Shown: piece after piece, positions 38,568 through 48,096 of the stretch
Layout: every line of letters begins with the position of its first letter
Position numbering within the stretch: the stretch's first letter is position 1
Assembly: GCF_020171345.1 (NCBI RefSeq)
Contig: NZ_JAIUZM010000004.1
Location: 248,001 to 312,000 of the forward strand
Reading direction: 5' to 3'
Source of the DNA: Microbulbifer agarilyticus
GTDB lineage: Bacteria; Pseudomonadota; Gammaproteobacteria; Pseudomonadales; Cellvibrionaceae
Length of the DNA stretch: 64,000 nt
Program-made: the position numbers and the translations under genes
The notes under the pieces: model-generated
What the model was told of the DNA's origin: nothing
Seen by the model: only the letters and a program-made list of their open reading frames with translations
Database searches by the model: none

Positions 38568-39452
38568 TTAGCTGCTCATCCCAGACACGCGGAAGTACCA
38601 GCCCATAATCTGCTCGCCCCACAGCATGGCAATCCACGCCGCGCCCGCGAGGTAGGGACCAAAGGCGATTGGCAGGTTCTTGTCACGCCCGGAAATCAGC
38701 GTCCACAGAATACCCGCGAGGGCACCTACCGCGGCAGACAGTAAGATCACCAGCGGCAGCACCTGCCAACCAAACCAGGCACCGATGGCAGCCAGAATCT
38801 TGAAGTCTCCGGCCCCCATACCTTCCTTGCCGGTAACCAGCTTGAAGACATGGAAAATACTCCACAGCACCAGATAGCCCGCAATCGCCCCGATCACCGC
38901 ATCCTGCAACGGCGCAAACACACCCCATAGGTTGATCAGCAGGCCCGCCCATAACAGCGGCAGGGTGATACTGTCGGGCAGTAGCTGCTTGTCAAAATCA
39001 ATCCCGGTTAATGCCACTAACGCCCAGGTGAACACTACCCCGGCCAGTGCCTGCCAGGTAAAGCCCAGCTGCCAAACCACGATCGCGGTCAAAATGCCGG
39101 TTGCCAGTTCTACTAGCGGGTAGCGCTTGGAGATCGCCGTGCCGCAATTGCCACATTTACCGCGCAGCAGCAGGTAGCTGATGATCGGGATGTTCTGCCA
39201 GGGTTTGATTTCCTGGTTGCAGCTGGGGCAGTGGGAGTGGGGGAGAACCAGATTGTAGTTCTGGCCCAGTAGCTGCTCTTCTGCCGCAGGTGGCGTCTTG
39301 TCAAAGTAAGCGTAGAAATCCCGCTGATATTCCCGCTCCATCATGATGGGCAGGCGGTGGATAACGACGTTCAGGAAACTGCCGATTAGCAGGCCTAAAA
39401 TAAAAGCGCTGCTAATAAGCAGCGCTGGGTATGTTTCAAGATATGCTAGCAC
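38568..39452 (-). CDS. pilD: Prepilin leader peptidase / N-methyltransferase PilD
   Basis: A 294-residue inner-membrane aspartyl protease that cuts the leader of PilA and of pseudopilins and methylates the new N-terminus. The cytoplasmic domain has the zinc cysteine pairs CPSC and CGNC. The catalytic aspartates are in LTGIDFDKQLLPD and GMGAGDFKILAAIGAW. Eight membrane segments are visible. It belongs to the pilB-pilC-pilD run opposite pilA. Confidence 0.96.
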   Translation of the reverse strand: MLAYLETYPALLISSAFILGLLIGSFLNVVIHRLPIMMEREYQRDFYAYFDKTPPAAEEQLLGQNYNLVLPHSHCPSCNQEIKPWQNIPIISYLLLRGKCGNCGTAISKRYPLVELATGILTAIVVWQLGFTWQALAGVVFTWALVALTGIDFDKQLLPDSITLPLLWAGLLINLWGVFAPLQDAVIGAIAGYLVLWSIFHVFKLVTGKEGMGAGDFKILAAIGAWFGWQVLPLVILLSAAVGALAGILWTLISGRDKNLPIAFGPYLAGAAWIAMLWGEQIMGWYFRVSGMSS

Positions 39453-39470
39453 TTGGATTGTCGTTCTCGA

Positions 39471-40688
39471 TTAAACCACTTGACCGATTTGGAATATTGG
39501 TAAGTACATCGCCACCATCAGGCCACCTACAAGAATACCGAGAACAGCCATAATCATGGGCTCCATCAGGGTGGTTAAGTTATCCACCATATTGTCTACA
39601 GCTTCTTCGTAGAAGTCCGCAGATTTGCCTAGCATTTCATCCAATGCACCCGACTCTTCGCCAATAGCGGTCATCTGCACCAGCATGATTGGGTATAGGC
39701 CTGAGCTGCGCATGGCGCCATTCAGTGGAATACCGGTCGCTACAGCATCTCGAATTTTTAGCGTTGCCTCTTGGTAAACCACATTGCCGGTTGCTCCAGA
39801 TACCGATTTTAAGGCATCGATTAGTGGAACACCTGCCGCAAAGGTGGTTGCGAGTGTGCGTGCATAGCGGGCACAAATTGAGTTATAAGTAATTTGGCCC
39901 AATATTGGCAGTCTTAGCATCAATTTATCGAAGAAATTGGCTACATTCTTATTGCGTTTCTTCGCTTCCAGAACTCCGCCTATTCCTACGACGAGTACCA
40001 ACAAAGCAATAAACCAGTTTTGTTGCATCCATTCAGAAATGCTCAGAACGAACAGGGTAAAGGCTGGCAGGTCAGCGCCAAAGCTGGAGAAAGTTTCAGC
40101 GAACTGGGGGACGACTTTGACGAGAAGAATGGCTGTTACAACCACCGCAACGACGATTACCGCAATTGGGTAGGTCATGGCCTTTTTAATTTTGGCCTTG
40201 AGCGATTCGGTTTTCTCTTTGTAGGTGGCGATACGGTCCAGCATTGTTTCCAGTGCACCGGACTGTTCTCCGGATGCCACGAGGTTACAGAACAGATCGT
40301 CAAAATGAAGGGGGTGTTTGCGCAATGCGTCGGCAAAAGCGGTACCGGAGGCGACGTCATCGCGGATCTTCAAAATGAGTTCTTTTAGGCCCTCGTTGTC
40401 GAGGCCATCAGCCACGATTTCAAAGCTCTGTACCAGCGGGACACCGGCCTTCATCATTGTCGCCATCTGGCGGGTGAAAATCGCAATGTCTCCGGGCTTA
40501 ACTTTCTTTTTACCACCAAATAGCGGTTTGGGCTTTTTTTGCACCTTATTGGCAATAATGCCCTGACGGCGCAATTGTGCTTTGATCAGGGCCGGGTTGT
40601 TACCACTGATCTCACCTTCTACTTTATTTCCCTTGGCATCCACGCCCTTATAAAGGTAGGGGACTGCTGCTGCGGCGGCTTTGGCCAT
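39471..40688 (-). CDS. pilC: Type IV pilus inner-membrane platform protein PilC
   Basis: A 405-residue GspF-family platform protein on which PilA is assembled. Two homologous helical halves (about 70-195 and 275-400) carry the repeats FTRQMATMMKAGVPL and YARTLATTFAAGVPL, each followed by membrane segments. Length and order are standard. Confidence 0.96.
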   Translation of the reverse strand: MAKAAAAAVPYLYKGVDAKGNKVEGEISGNNPALIKAQLRRQGIIANKVQKKPKPLFGGKKKVKPGDIAIFTRQMATMMKAGVPLVQSFEIVADGLDNEGLKELILKIRDDVASGTAFADALRKHPLHFDDLFCNLVASGEQSGALETMLDRIATYKEKTESLKAKIKKAMTYPIAVIVVAVVVTAILLVKVVPQFAETFSSFGADLPAFTLFVLSISEWMQQNWFIALLVLVVGIGGVLEAKKRNKNVANFFDKLMLRLPILGQITYNSICARYARTLATTFAAGVPLIDALKSVSGATGNVVYQEATLKIRDAVATGIPLNGAMRSSGLYPIMLVQMTAIGEESGALDEMLGKSADFYEEAVDNMVDNLTTLMEPMIMAVLGILVGGLMVAMYLPIFQIGQVV

Positions 40689-40725
40689 GGTGTTGTTCCC
40701 GAATTCTTATTGTCGATCGAAAAAA

Positions 40726-42438
40726 TTAGTCTTTGGTGACCCGGTTGGCTTCTTCTAGGCTGGTTACTCCCATCACCACCTTGCGCAAGGCGGAGGTACG
40801 GAGATTGTTAAACCCTTCCTGCTTGGCCTGGTCGGCAATCTGAATAGAGTTGCCGCCTTCCATTATAATGCGCGAGATTCCGTCGGTAATGCGAACCACT
40901 TCATACACACCCACGCGTCCCTTGTAGCCTTTTGAGCAGTGTTCACAGCCTACCGGTTGGTAAATTTGCCATTCGGATTTAGGGATTGTGACCGCGTCAA
41001 AACCTTCGTCCTTTAAAACCTCTTCAGGCAGTTCCGCAGGTTTCTTACACTCACCACACAGGCGTCGTGCCAGTCGCTGGGCAATAATCACACTGACGGA
41101 GGTGGCGATGTTGAACGTGGGAACACCCATATTCATCAGTCGGGTCAGGGTTTCCGGTGCGGAGTTGGTATGCAGGGTGGACAATACCAGGTGGCCGGTC
41201 TGCGCGGCCTTGATGGCAATCTCTGCAGTTTCCAGGTCCCGGATCTCACCCACCATCACAATATCCGGGTCCTGACGCAGGAAGGAACGCAGCGCCTCAG
41301 CGAAATTCAGGCCGACCTTGTTAGAGACGTTTACCTGGTTGATGCCCTCGAGGTTGATTTCCACTGGGTCTTCCGCGGTGGAAATATTCCGCTCGGAGGT
41401 GTTAAGGATATTCAGGCCGGTGTATAGCGATACGGTTTTACCGGAGCCTGTAGGCCCGGTTACCAGAATCATGCCCTGAGGTTGCGCGAGGGCATCCAGG
41501 TAAATCTGTTTCTGCTCTTCTTCATAACCGAGCGCATCAATACCCAGTTTGGCCGAAGATGGATCGAGAATCCGCAATACGATTTTCTCACCCCACAGGG
41601 TGGGAAGGCTGTTCACGCGGAAATCGATGGCCTTGGTTTTGGACAGCTTCATCTTGATACGGCCGTCCTGTGGGACCCGACGCTCGGAAATGTCCATTTT
41701 GGACATGACCTTTAAACGTGCGGAAATTCTTGTGGCCAGCTGAATCGGTGGACGGGCGACTTCGTGCAGTACACCATCGGTGCGCAGGCGCACCCGGTAG
41801 GATTTTTCGTAAGGCTCAAAATGGATGTCGGAGGCCCCGGTGCGAATAGCGTCAAGTAACACCTTGTTTACAAAGCGCACAACCGGGGCTTCGTCACCGC
41901 CTACGTCGCCATCGTCTTCCCTGGCCTGATCTCCGCCTTCCACGTCTAGGCTATCGAGATCTTCGTCGTCCAGGCCAGCCAGTCCACCACCGATATCACC
42001 GCTATTGGAGAGATAGCTCTCGATGGCTTTGGCGAGCTTGTCTGTTTCAACCAGTACCGCCTCGGTATTCAGACCGGTATTGAAATTAATTTCGTCGAGG
42101 CCGGCGAGGTTAGTGGGGTCCGCTACCGCTACAAATAGCCGATTGCCTCGCTTGTAGAGCGGCAAGGCGAAGTGCTTGCTAACTAGCTTTTCACTGAGTA
42201 CATCTTTGGGCAGCAGGTCAAAATTGTAGCTAGACAGGTCAAACAGTGGTGAACCGAATGCCTGACTGGCGATATTAGCCAGCTCTCGGCTTTTAACCAG
42301 TTTCGCTTCCACCGCGTGCTGGGCGAAACTCTGGCCTTCTCGCTTGGCGGCCTTCAAAGCGGATTGTGCGGTGGGCTCATCAATGGCCTTGTCGATGACC
42401 AGGCGCTTGGCCAGTCCGCTCAGGGGAATGCTGCTCAT
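40726..42438 (-). CDS. pilB: Type IV pilus extension ATPase PilB
   Basis: A 570-residue hexameric ATPase that powers pilus extension. An N-terminal MshEN-type domain (1-150) is followed by the motor with Walker A GPTGSGKTVSLY, an Asp box, Walker B MVGEIRDLETAEIA, His box and a C-terminal zinc-binding CGEC...CEHC. MshEN domains can bind cyclic-di-GMP, which would link pilus extension to the GGDEF/EAL protein at 13642; that link is an inference. No strong ribosome site is visible before the ATG. Confidence 0.96.
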   Translation of the reverse strand: MSSIPLSGLAKRLVIDKAIDEPTAQSALKAAKREGQSFAQHAVEAKLVKSRELANIASQAFGSPLFDLSSYNFDLLPKDVLSEKLVSKHFALPLYKRGNRLFVAVADPTNLAGLDEINFNTGLNTEAVLVETDKLAKAIESYLSNSGDIGGGLAGLDDEDLDSLDVEGGDQAREDDGDVGGDEAPVVRFVNKVLLDAIRTGASDIHFEPYEKSYRVRLRTDGVLHEVARPPIQLATRISARLKVMSKMDISERRVPQDGRIKMKLSKTKAIDFRVNSLPTLWGEKIVLRILDPSSAKLGIDALGYEEEQKQIYLDALAQPQGMILVTGPTGSGKTVSLYTGLNILNTSERNISTAEDPVEINLEGINQVNVSNKVGLNFAEALRSFLRQDPDIVMVGEIRDLETAEIAIKAAQTGHLVLSTLHTNSAPETLTRLMNMGVPTFNIATSVSVIIAQRLARRLCGECKKPAELPEEVLKDEGFDAVTIPKSEWQIYQPVGCEHCSKGYKGRVGVYEVVRITDGISRIIMEGGNSIQIADQAKQEGFNNLRTSALRKVVMGVTSLEEANRVTKD

Positions 42439-42862
42439 GAGAAATTATTCGCGTTTCGGGTGTACGTTTTTTGTTCTGATTGTGGCGGATTATTGGACTG
42501 ATTACGCCAGTACACCAATATAGCGAATTCGCCGCTGACCGCCAATTGCTGAAAAGCTAATTACATCACAGTGTTAAGTCGGAAAGCTCAACGACTCTGT
42601 GAGCAAAAGTAAGGTGCTTTTATCCTGGTCAGTTCCTTTGATGTTGTTACAGTGACAATCTGTGTCACTAACGACTCAGGTTCGTTTAAAGTTTGTTCAA
42701 CTTGTGCGTCTCGTGTTCACCGGGAGTCGGAAATATCTCTCATTACCGATGTTTTGCGGAGCTTTCCCTGTTGCGCGTTTTGCCACAATCCTTGTATGGT
42801 AACTGCCGACTTCCTCACGGGATTTCGTCCAAAGAACAACAGTCTGTATGGAGACGGTTACA
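42439..42862. promoter_or_regulatory. Divergent pilB-pilA intergenic region (424 bp)
   Basis: This gap must hold the promoters for pilB (minus) and pilA (plus). In Pseudomonas pilA is driven by sigma-54 with PilR, but I found no sequence here with the GG-N10-GC spacing of a -24/-12 promoter on either strand. No other gene or repeat is visible in it. Confidence 0.5.
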
Positions 42863-43288
42863 ATGAAAAAGCAACAGGGTTTTACTCTTATTGAATTGAT
42901 GATCGTGGTTGCGATCATCGGTATTTTGGCTGCAATCGCGCTGCCTGCCTACCAGGATTACACCGCGCGTTCACAGGCTGCGGAAGCGCCGAAAGTTACC
43001 GCCGGGCTGGCGACTGACATTGCGGTTTACATCTCTGAAAATGGTGAGGCTGGCGTTGAAGCTGATGCGAATGTAATTGCATCCGCTGCGGCCCTTAATG
43101 GCAAATATATCACTGATGCTGCCGTAACTGTCGCAGTTGGTGGCATTATTAGCGTGCCGTTTGATGCTGGCGTTCTGGCTGGCCAAACCATGACTTTGTC
43201 GCCGACCATCAATGGCGGCCAGATTTCTCAGTGGACTTGTGCTGGTCTGGACAACCCTAACCACCTGCCTTCTGGTTGTACGCAGTAA
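42863..43288 (+). CDS. pilA: Type IV major pilin PilA
   Basis: A 141-residue prepilin. The six-residue leader MKKQQG is cut before Phe by PilD, leaving [16 protein letters not shown] with the conserved Glu5. The globular part is small and ends in a two-cysteine loop ([15 protein letters not shown]) that forms the usual disulfide region. The ATG at 42863 follows TGGAGACGG and gives a proper short leader; an in-frame ATG at 42848 would lengthen it. A strong terminator follows about 110 bases later. Confidence 0.95.
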   Translation: MKKQQGFTLIELMIVVAIIGILAAIALPAYQDYTARSQAAEAPKVTAGLATDIAVYISENGEAGVEADANVIASAAALNGKYITDAAVTVAVGGIISVPFDAGVLAGQTMTLSPTINGGQISQWTCAGLDNPNHLPSGCTQ

Positions 43289-43401
43289 GTTGTAGGTACT
43301 AGGCTTCAATCGAGTCGAAGATTTTTGATTGCTAGCCAGGTAAGAGCCCCACTGTGGTGGCAAAGTTTTCACTAAAGCTTGAATAGCCAAGTGCGGGCTG
43401 C

Positions 43402-43438
43402 AAAAAACCGGTTTCCCGAAAAGGAAACCGGTTTTTTT
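43402..43438 (+). terminator. Terminator after pilA
   Basis: ACCGGTTTCC (43407-43416) pairs with GGAAACCGGT (43423-43432), extended by an A/T flank, with seven T. The rest of the 351-base gap to the next gene (43289-43639) shows nothing else that I can support. Confidence 0.92.
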
Positions 43439-43639
43439 ATGTGGGGATTCTTCTTCTTGGAGCTGGAGTGGATTGTCTCGTTTACGAGTAGCTGCTCGTT
43501 TTAAACACTGCTGGAAAAGGGGCTTAATTTGTCTACTTTAAGGTCTTCGGCATTTTCCCCCTCAGTAAGGTATGCGTTACTGGTGAGTAATTACTCCGAC
43601 ACTAGAATAAGGAAATGAGCCACCAAGAACGAGGAGTCA

Positions 43640-43894
43640 ATGCCAATGGCTATCCCTTCCCACGTCCTCGAAACCGAGTTCCCCGACCTCGCCGACAGCA
43701 TCCGCCACCTGGTCCAAGACAGTATCCAATACAAGAACGACCACGATAATTACCACAAGCTCGACAAGGCTATCCGAGGCCTGGAGGAGCGTGGGGTGGC
43801 GACGGATGACCACCACTTCAGAGAATTGAAAACCAAGCGCGCGCGACTAAAAGATCAGCTGTATTCGCAGGCCAAGAATTACCGCCCGCACTGA
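43640..43894 (+). CDS. DUF465 (YdcH-like) small protein
   Basis: An 84-residue charged helical protein of the DUF465 family, with the typical spacing HxxYHKLDKAIRGLE followed by RELKTKRARLKDQLY. Members are short coiled coils of unknown function, common in Proteobacteria. GAGGAG lies before the ATG; a second ATG two codons on (43646) has better spacing. It stands alone. Confidence 0.85.
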   Translation: MPMAIPSHVLETEFPDLADSIRHLVQDSIQYKNDHDNYHKLDKAIRGLEERGVATDDHHFRELKTKRARLKDQLYSQAKNYRPH

Positions 43895-43943
43895 GGCTGG
43901 CTCGCGCTCTAGTCAAGGGAATGGGGGAGGCGAGTCTGCCGAG

Positions 43944-44342
43944 TCAGAATCGAGCCAGTTCGTCGCGCAGGTTCTGTTCCAGATCTTTTGGCTCGCTGAT
44001 CCAGACGCTGTTGTCGGCGCCGGGAAAGACGCCGACTTCGATGCCGTCTTTGTCGAGTCCCGGTAGCCAGCGGTTGAGAAACTGGGGCAGGGGAATGCTC
44101 TTGGGCGTTAGTTCGTTGCTGTCTTCGGCACAGTCTTGGGAATAGTGCTCGGCGAAGTCGCTGCTGGGCCAGATGGGCAGGTATTCGAAGCCGCCGTCTT
44201 CCTCTCCATGCAGTTTCAGAAAGTGCTCGTCGCTATTGATCAGAATCCAGATCTCTCGCTCTTCACCCACGGCATCCAGAAAGTATTCAAAGCGTTCCTC
44301 GGCGGTCTGTGCCAATACGCTTTGCAGGTGATCGTTGCTCAT
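43944..44342 (-). CDS. DUF2750-like protein
   Basis: A 132-residue acidic soluble protein resembling the DUF2750 family: ERFEYFLDAVGEEREIWIL near the N-terminus and the later FLNRWLPGLDKDGIEVGVFP are typical. The function is unknown. The ATG at 44342 has AGTGAGAG upstream; the frame opens four codons earlier. The 304 bases between it and the next gene (44343-44646) hold nothing I can support. Confidence 0.75.
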   Translation of the reverse strand: MSNDHLQSVLAQTAEERFEYFLDAVGEEREIWILINSDEHFLKLHGEEDGGFEYLPIWPSSDFAEHYSQDCAEDSNELTPKSIPLPQFLNRWLPGLDKDGIEVGVFPGADNSVWISEPKDLEQNLRDELARF

Positions 44343-44646
44343 TTTTTCTCTCACTTCTGTCCGTTCGCATGTCGGCGATACGGCTACTCGCCATTTACTT
44401 GATTCGCAGTTTACGGGTTTTACCGCTCAATTACTTCGCACTGTTTGTCCCGTATCAACTTCTTGGCATCGCACTCGCGGGCGTCTGCGGAAGATGGCGT
44501 GGCACTTGGTGCGACGCGCAGGAGCTTGAAGGTGGCTACAAGAGGTGGCCGGGTGCGTGTGCTTGTATGGGGAGCCCCGGAGCCTGACAAACTCTGATAT
44601 ACGATGCGGTGCGATGACCGGGGTGTGCATCGGGTGGCAGCCGCTC

Positions 44647-45414
44647 TTACCCGGCTTTTACGTCGCCGGAGGGTTGTAGCTGCTGGGCCACCAGTTCCGC
44701 GGTTTTGGTGGCGTTGTAATCCATGATCAGCTGCGGTTCATCGGTAAACACGCCGTCGGCGCCCATGGCGGCGACCAGGTTCAGGTCGTGTGGATGGTTT
44801 ACCGTGAATACGTAGCTTTTCAGGCCGCGTTTGTGCCCGTCGGCGATAATCTCCGGGCACACAAAGTTCAGGCTGTGGTGCAGTGAATAGGCTTCCAGCG
44901 GCTCGGCGCAGGCGGCCAGGTCCAGTGGCACGCCATCAATGAGTACGCCTCTGCGTACCTGGGGAATCAACTGCAGGCATTGATAAACCTGGCGGTGGTC
45001 GAACGATGACAGGATGTACTGCTCGTAGCTGGCGCCGTTATCGTGGACGTAGGCTTCCAGTTCTTTTGCCGCCAGTGCTGCACAGTTGGGGCCCTTGAGT
45101 TCGATATTGAGCTGCGCGTTGTTGCCGATCAGCTCCAGCACCTCCCGCAGGGTGGGGACCTTCTCACCGCCGGGCAACAGCATTTTGCGCAGGGCGGCGG
45201 GGGCCATATCCGTCAGTAGCTCCTGGCCCGCGAGCAGGCGCCCCAGGCGACGGTCGTGTTTGACCATCAGCTCTCCCCCCACATTCCACACATCAATTTC
45301 CACACCGTCGATATCGAACTCCAGTGCGTGAGTGATAGCCTGCAGGGTATTTTCCGTGGCGCGCTTGGGGTAGCCACGGTGCGCAAAGCAAAAAAGAGTG
45401 TCGCTGGTTCGCAT
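44647..45414 (-). CDS. Glycerophosphodiester phosphodiesterase
   Basis: A 255-residue GDPD-family enzyme that splits glycerophosphodiesters into glycerol-3-phosphate and alcohol. The catalytic and metal motifs are AHRGYP, ENTL, GVEIDVW and the later NIELKG. There is no signal peptide from the ATG at 45414, so it is the cytoplasmic (UgpQ-like) type. A longer frame from 45486 has no ribosome site. Confidence 0.88.
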   Translation of the reverse strand: MRTSDTLFCFAHRGYPKRATENTLQAITHALEFDIDGVEIDVWNVGGELMVKHDRRLGRLLAGQELLTDMAPAALRKMLLPGGEKVPTLREVLELIGNNAQLNIELKGPNCAALAAKELEAYVHDNGASYEQYILSSFDHRQVYQCLQLIPQVRRGVLIDGVPLDLAACAEPLEAYSLHHSLNFVCPEIIADGHKRGLKSYVFTVNHPHDLNLVAAMGADGVFTDEPQLIMDYNATKTAELVAQQLQPSGDVKAG

Positions 45415-45618
45415 CTCGACGTCCACGATGGCGGAGGTCTCCCAAGGGTGTACCAGAAGTATGACCACGAGGTGACAGCGTGCCAAATACCCGAGGTAGA
45501 AAGTGCCGGAATTTTTTAGATCATTTAACGAAACACGAAGGCACGTTTATAACTGAACGGCTTTACGGTGGCTCGGAAGGGGGTGTTGTCGAGGTTTTAC
45601 GAGGGGGAGGAGGAAAGC

Positions 45619-45636
45619 GGGCGCCGCGAAGCGCCC
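45619..45636 (-). terminator. Weak hairpin after the flavin reductase gene
   Basis: GGGCGC (45619-45624) pairs with GCGCCC (45631-45636) around six bases; the minus strand continues GCTTTCC, a poor U tract. A second stem, GGCCAG/CTGGCC at 45647-45662, spans the stop codon itself. Confidence 0.4.
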
Positions 45637-45653
45637 TGAGAGGGGCGGCCAGT

Positions 45654-46199
45654 TTACTGGCCGGCAAGTGCCCGGTATTGACCGCAGTGGAAGACCAGTG
45701 GCTCACCACCGGCGGCGGAAAATTCCACTACCTCGCCAAGCAGGATGGTGTGGTCGCCACCTTCAATGTTCTGCATGCGGCGGCAATGGAAGATGGCTGC
45801 GCAGTCATCTAGTTGCGGCACGCCATTGGCGTTCTTGTGCCATTTCACCTGGCCAAACTTGTCGGCGCCGCGGCCCGCAAACAGGTTGGATACGTTTTGC
45901 TGGTCGCCTTTCAATATGTGTACCGCGAAGTACTCACCTTCGGTGTAGGCCGCGTAGCTCATGCAACCGCGGTCGATGCTCCACAGGATCAATGCAGGGT
46001 CCAGGGACACGGAGTTAAAGCTGTTGACGGTCATGCCGACCGGCTCACCCTGCGCGTTCAGCGCGGTGATTACGGTCACGCCGGTGGCGAACTGCCCGAG
46101 GGTGTCGCGCAGGGCGCGGGCACGCTCGGCCTTGGCCTGAGCGTCTGCGGCAGGATTTGCTGATTCCCCGGAAGGGGTAGGTTGGGTGGATGCCGTCAT
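45654..46199 (-). CDS. Flavin reductase-like (FMN-binding) protein
   Basis: A 181-residue protein of the flavin reductase / DIM6-NTAB group, with the FMN-binding pattern GMTVNSFNSVSLDPALILW and the ending GDHTILLGEVVEF. Such enzymes provide reduced flavin to two-component monooxygenases. The first 30 residues are a low-complexity Ala-rich leader. It lies about 100 bases downstream of the rubredoxin reductase fusion on the same strand, so both may serve redox supply, but no oxygenase is close by. Confidence 0.85.
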   Translation of the reverse strand: MTASTQPTPSGESANPAADAQAKAERARALRDTLGQFATGVTVITALNAQGEPVGMTVNSFNSVSLDPALILWSIDRGCMSYAAYTEGEYFAVHILKGDQQNVSNLFAGRGADKFGQVKWHKNANGVPQLDDCAAIFHCRRMQNIEGGDHTILLGEVVEFSAAGGEPLVFHCGQYRALAGQ

Positions 46200-46300
46200 A
46201 CTTCGTTCAAATTGTGTACAAAAAATGTGCGGGCGGCCATTCTACGGGAAAAGTGCCGCCGGCGCGTGATTTTCTTTCGTTGCCCTACTGGAGTTCCTGG

Positions 46301-47971
46301 TTAGGAGTCCATCAATGGCACACAGCGCTTGCTCAGGTTGTCGCGCTGGGCAATGCCACTGCCGGTGAGGGCGAAGCCGAGCAGTTGGCCATCGTTGCTC
46401 AGGAATTCTGCGACGATGCCGTCTTCGAGTTCGGTGACCTTCCAGTCCGCGGTGCCTTCGACAAAACTGCCGGCACGCGGCGGGCACACTACCGTGGGGC
46501 GCAGGGTGGTTTTCACCGCTACTGGCAGAGTGCCGTATTGCACCTCGGTGTGGTTGCCGGCAAGGGTTTGTGCCAGCGCGCGTGCACTCTGGGTCAGGGG
46601 CGCGACAAAGAACAGGTTGTGGCCATCGACTTCGGCGCAGTCGCCGAGTGCGAAGATATCCGCGTCACTGGTTTGCAGCGCGCGATTGGTGGCGATCCCG
46701 CGTTTGATGGTGAGGCCGGCGCTTTCCGCCAGCCCCACGTTGGGCTTGAGGCCCAGGGCGGCCAGAGCCAGGTCCGCTTCGATGATACTGCCATTGGCCA
46801 ATTGCGCGCGAATACCGCCTGCGTACTGCTCGAGCTTGGTGACGCCTGCGCCGAAATGGAAGCGCACGCCCGCCTGCTCAAGCGTATTCTGGATGTCGTG
46901 GCCCGCGGCTTCTGGCAGCAGGGTGGCTAGCGGCCATGCCTGTACATCTACCACATCCACCGAGTAGCCCGCCTGAATCAGGTCATTGGCGAATTCACAG
47001 CCAATCAGGCCCGCGCCGATCAGCAATACGCGCTTGCGGTTGGCCAGTGCGGTGCGGAAGCGGTGATAGTCGGAAAGGTTGTTGACGCGGAACAGGCGCG
47101 ACATGCCGTTGCCTTCCATTGGCGGCAGCGGCGTGCAGTTGGCACCGGTGGCGAATACCAGGCGGCCATAAGGCAGCTCGGCGCTGATACCGCCGTCGGA
47201 AACCAGCGACAACAGTTTGGCATCGCGATCCAGATTGGTGACGTGGGTGTGCACCAGAATCTCCGCGTTCAGTTCCCGCGCCATGTCTTCGGCGCTGGCG
47301 GTCGCCAGCTGTTGCGGGGTCTTGCCATGGGCGAGCGAGGCGGACAATAGCGGCTTGGAGTAAAAGGTGCCATCGTCGCCGGTGATCAGGGTCAGCGGGG
47401 TGCGCTGGTCCAGTTTGCGGAACTCTTTTGCCAGGTGGTAGCCGGCGAGACCGGTGCCAATAATGACCGTTGGCAGGGTGTCGTCCAGAACGAGCGGTGC
47501 GGTTTCTGCCTGTGCCGCCGGGGCTGCTTCCGGCGCGGGCTGGCTAATCAGCACCATATCGAAATCTTCTTTACCCACGCCACATTCCGGGCAGGTCCAG
47601 TCATCGGGGATATCTTCCCAGCGGGTGCCCGGGGCAATGCCTTCTTCCGGCGCACCTTTGGATTCGTCGTAGATCCAGCCACATACCATGCACTCCCAGA
47701 TGCGGTTGGCGGAGGTCTGTGCTGAGGCAGTTGGTGCGGGAGCGACGGCAGCTTGTGGGACGGTGCTCACTTCAGATTGCTGGGTGGGTGCATTGCCAAC
47801 CACGGCCAACATTTCGAATTCATCTTTGCTGGCGCCGCACTCCGGGCAGGCCCAGTCGTCGGGCACGTCTTCCCAGCGGGTGCCCGGCGGGATGCCGTCA
47901 TCCGGTGAGCCTTTGGCCTCGTCGTAAATCCAGCCACAAATCTGGCATTCCCACACGCGGAAGTTGGACAT
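46301..47971 (-). CDS. Rubredoxin-rubredoxin-NAD(P)H:rubredoxin reductase fusion
   Basis: A 556-residue three-part redox protein. Rubredoxin 1 (residues 1-55) has iron ligands Cys9, Cys12, Cys42 and Cys45; rubredoxin 2 (about 89-144) has Cys94, Cys97, Cys127 and Cys130; after an Ala/Pro/Gln linker comes an FAD/NAD reductase (about 165-556) with GTGLAG (172-177), a second NAD motif [10 protein letters not shown] and the FAD motif ALGDCAE. In known systems these parts are separate (AlkG-type rubredoxin and AlkT-type reductase) and feed electrons to alkane hydroxylase or reduce oxygen via flavodiiron proteins. Neither partner is in the window. AGGGG precedes the ATG. Confidence 0.93.
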   Translation of the reverse strand: MSNFRVWECQICGWIYDEAKGSPDDGIPPGTRWEDVPDDWACPECGASKDEFEMLAVVGNAPTQQSEVSTVPQAAVAPAPTASAQTSANRIWECMVCGWIYDESKGAPEEGIAPGTRWEDIPDDWTCPECGVGKEDFDMVLISQPAPEAAPAAQAETAPLVLDDTLPTVIIGTGLAGYHLAKEFRKLDQRTPLTLITGDDGTFYSKPLLSASLAHGKTPQQLATASAEDMARELNAEILVHTHVTNLDRDAKLLSLVSDGGISAELPYGRLVFATGANCTPLPPMEGNGMSRLFRVNNLSDYHRFRTALANRKRVLLIGAGLIGCEFANDLIQAGYSVDVVDVQAWPLATLLPEAAGHDIQNTLEQAGVRFHFGAGVTKLEQYAGGIRAQLANGSIIEADLALAALGLKPNVGLAESAGLTIKRGIATNRALQTSDADIFALGDCAEVDGHNLFFVAPLTQSARALAQTLAGNHTEVQYGTLPVAVKTTLRPTVVCPPRAGSFVEGTADWKVTELEDGIVAEFLSNDGQLLGFALTGSGIAQRDNLSKRCVPLMDS

Positions 47972-48096
47972 GGTTACCCCTGGAAACTGCTTTATTCATT
48001 AAGGTGACCAAGCACTGGTCAGACTTTCGTGGCAGAGGAGTGTAGGGAAAAACGGGGGGAAAGTTAAGGAAGCTGAGCCGGTGCTGGTGGAGTGCT

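Noticed and set aside
42439..42862. A sigma-54 promoter for pilA
   Set aside because: Expected from Pseudomonas, but no GG-N10-GC arrangement with a fitting context was found; near matches have spacings of 8 or 13.
44309..44630. Short frames on both strands in the gap after the DUF2750-like gene
   Set aside because: No ribosome site, odd composition, and overlap with each other; nothing supports a gene.
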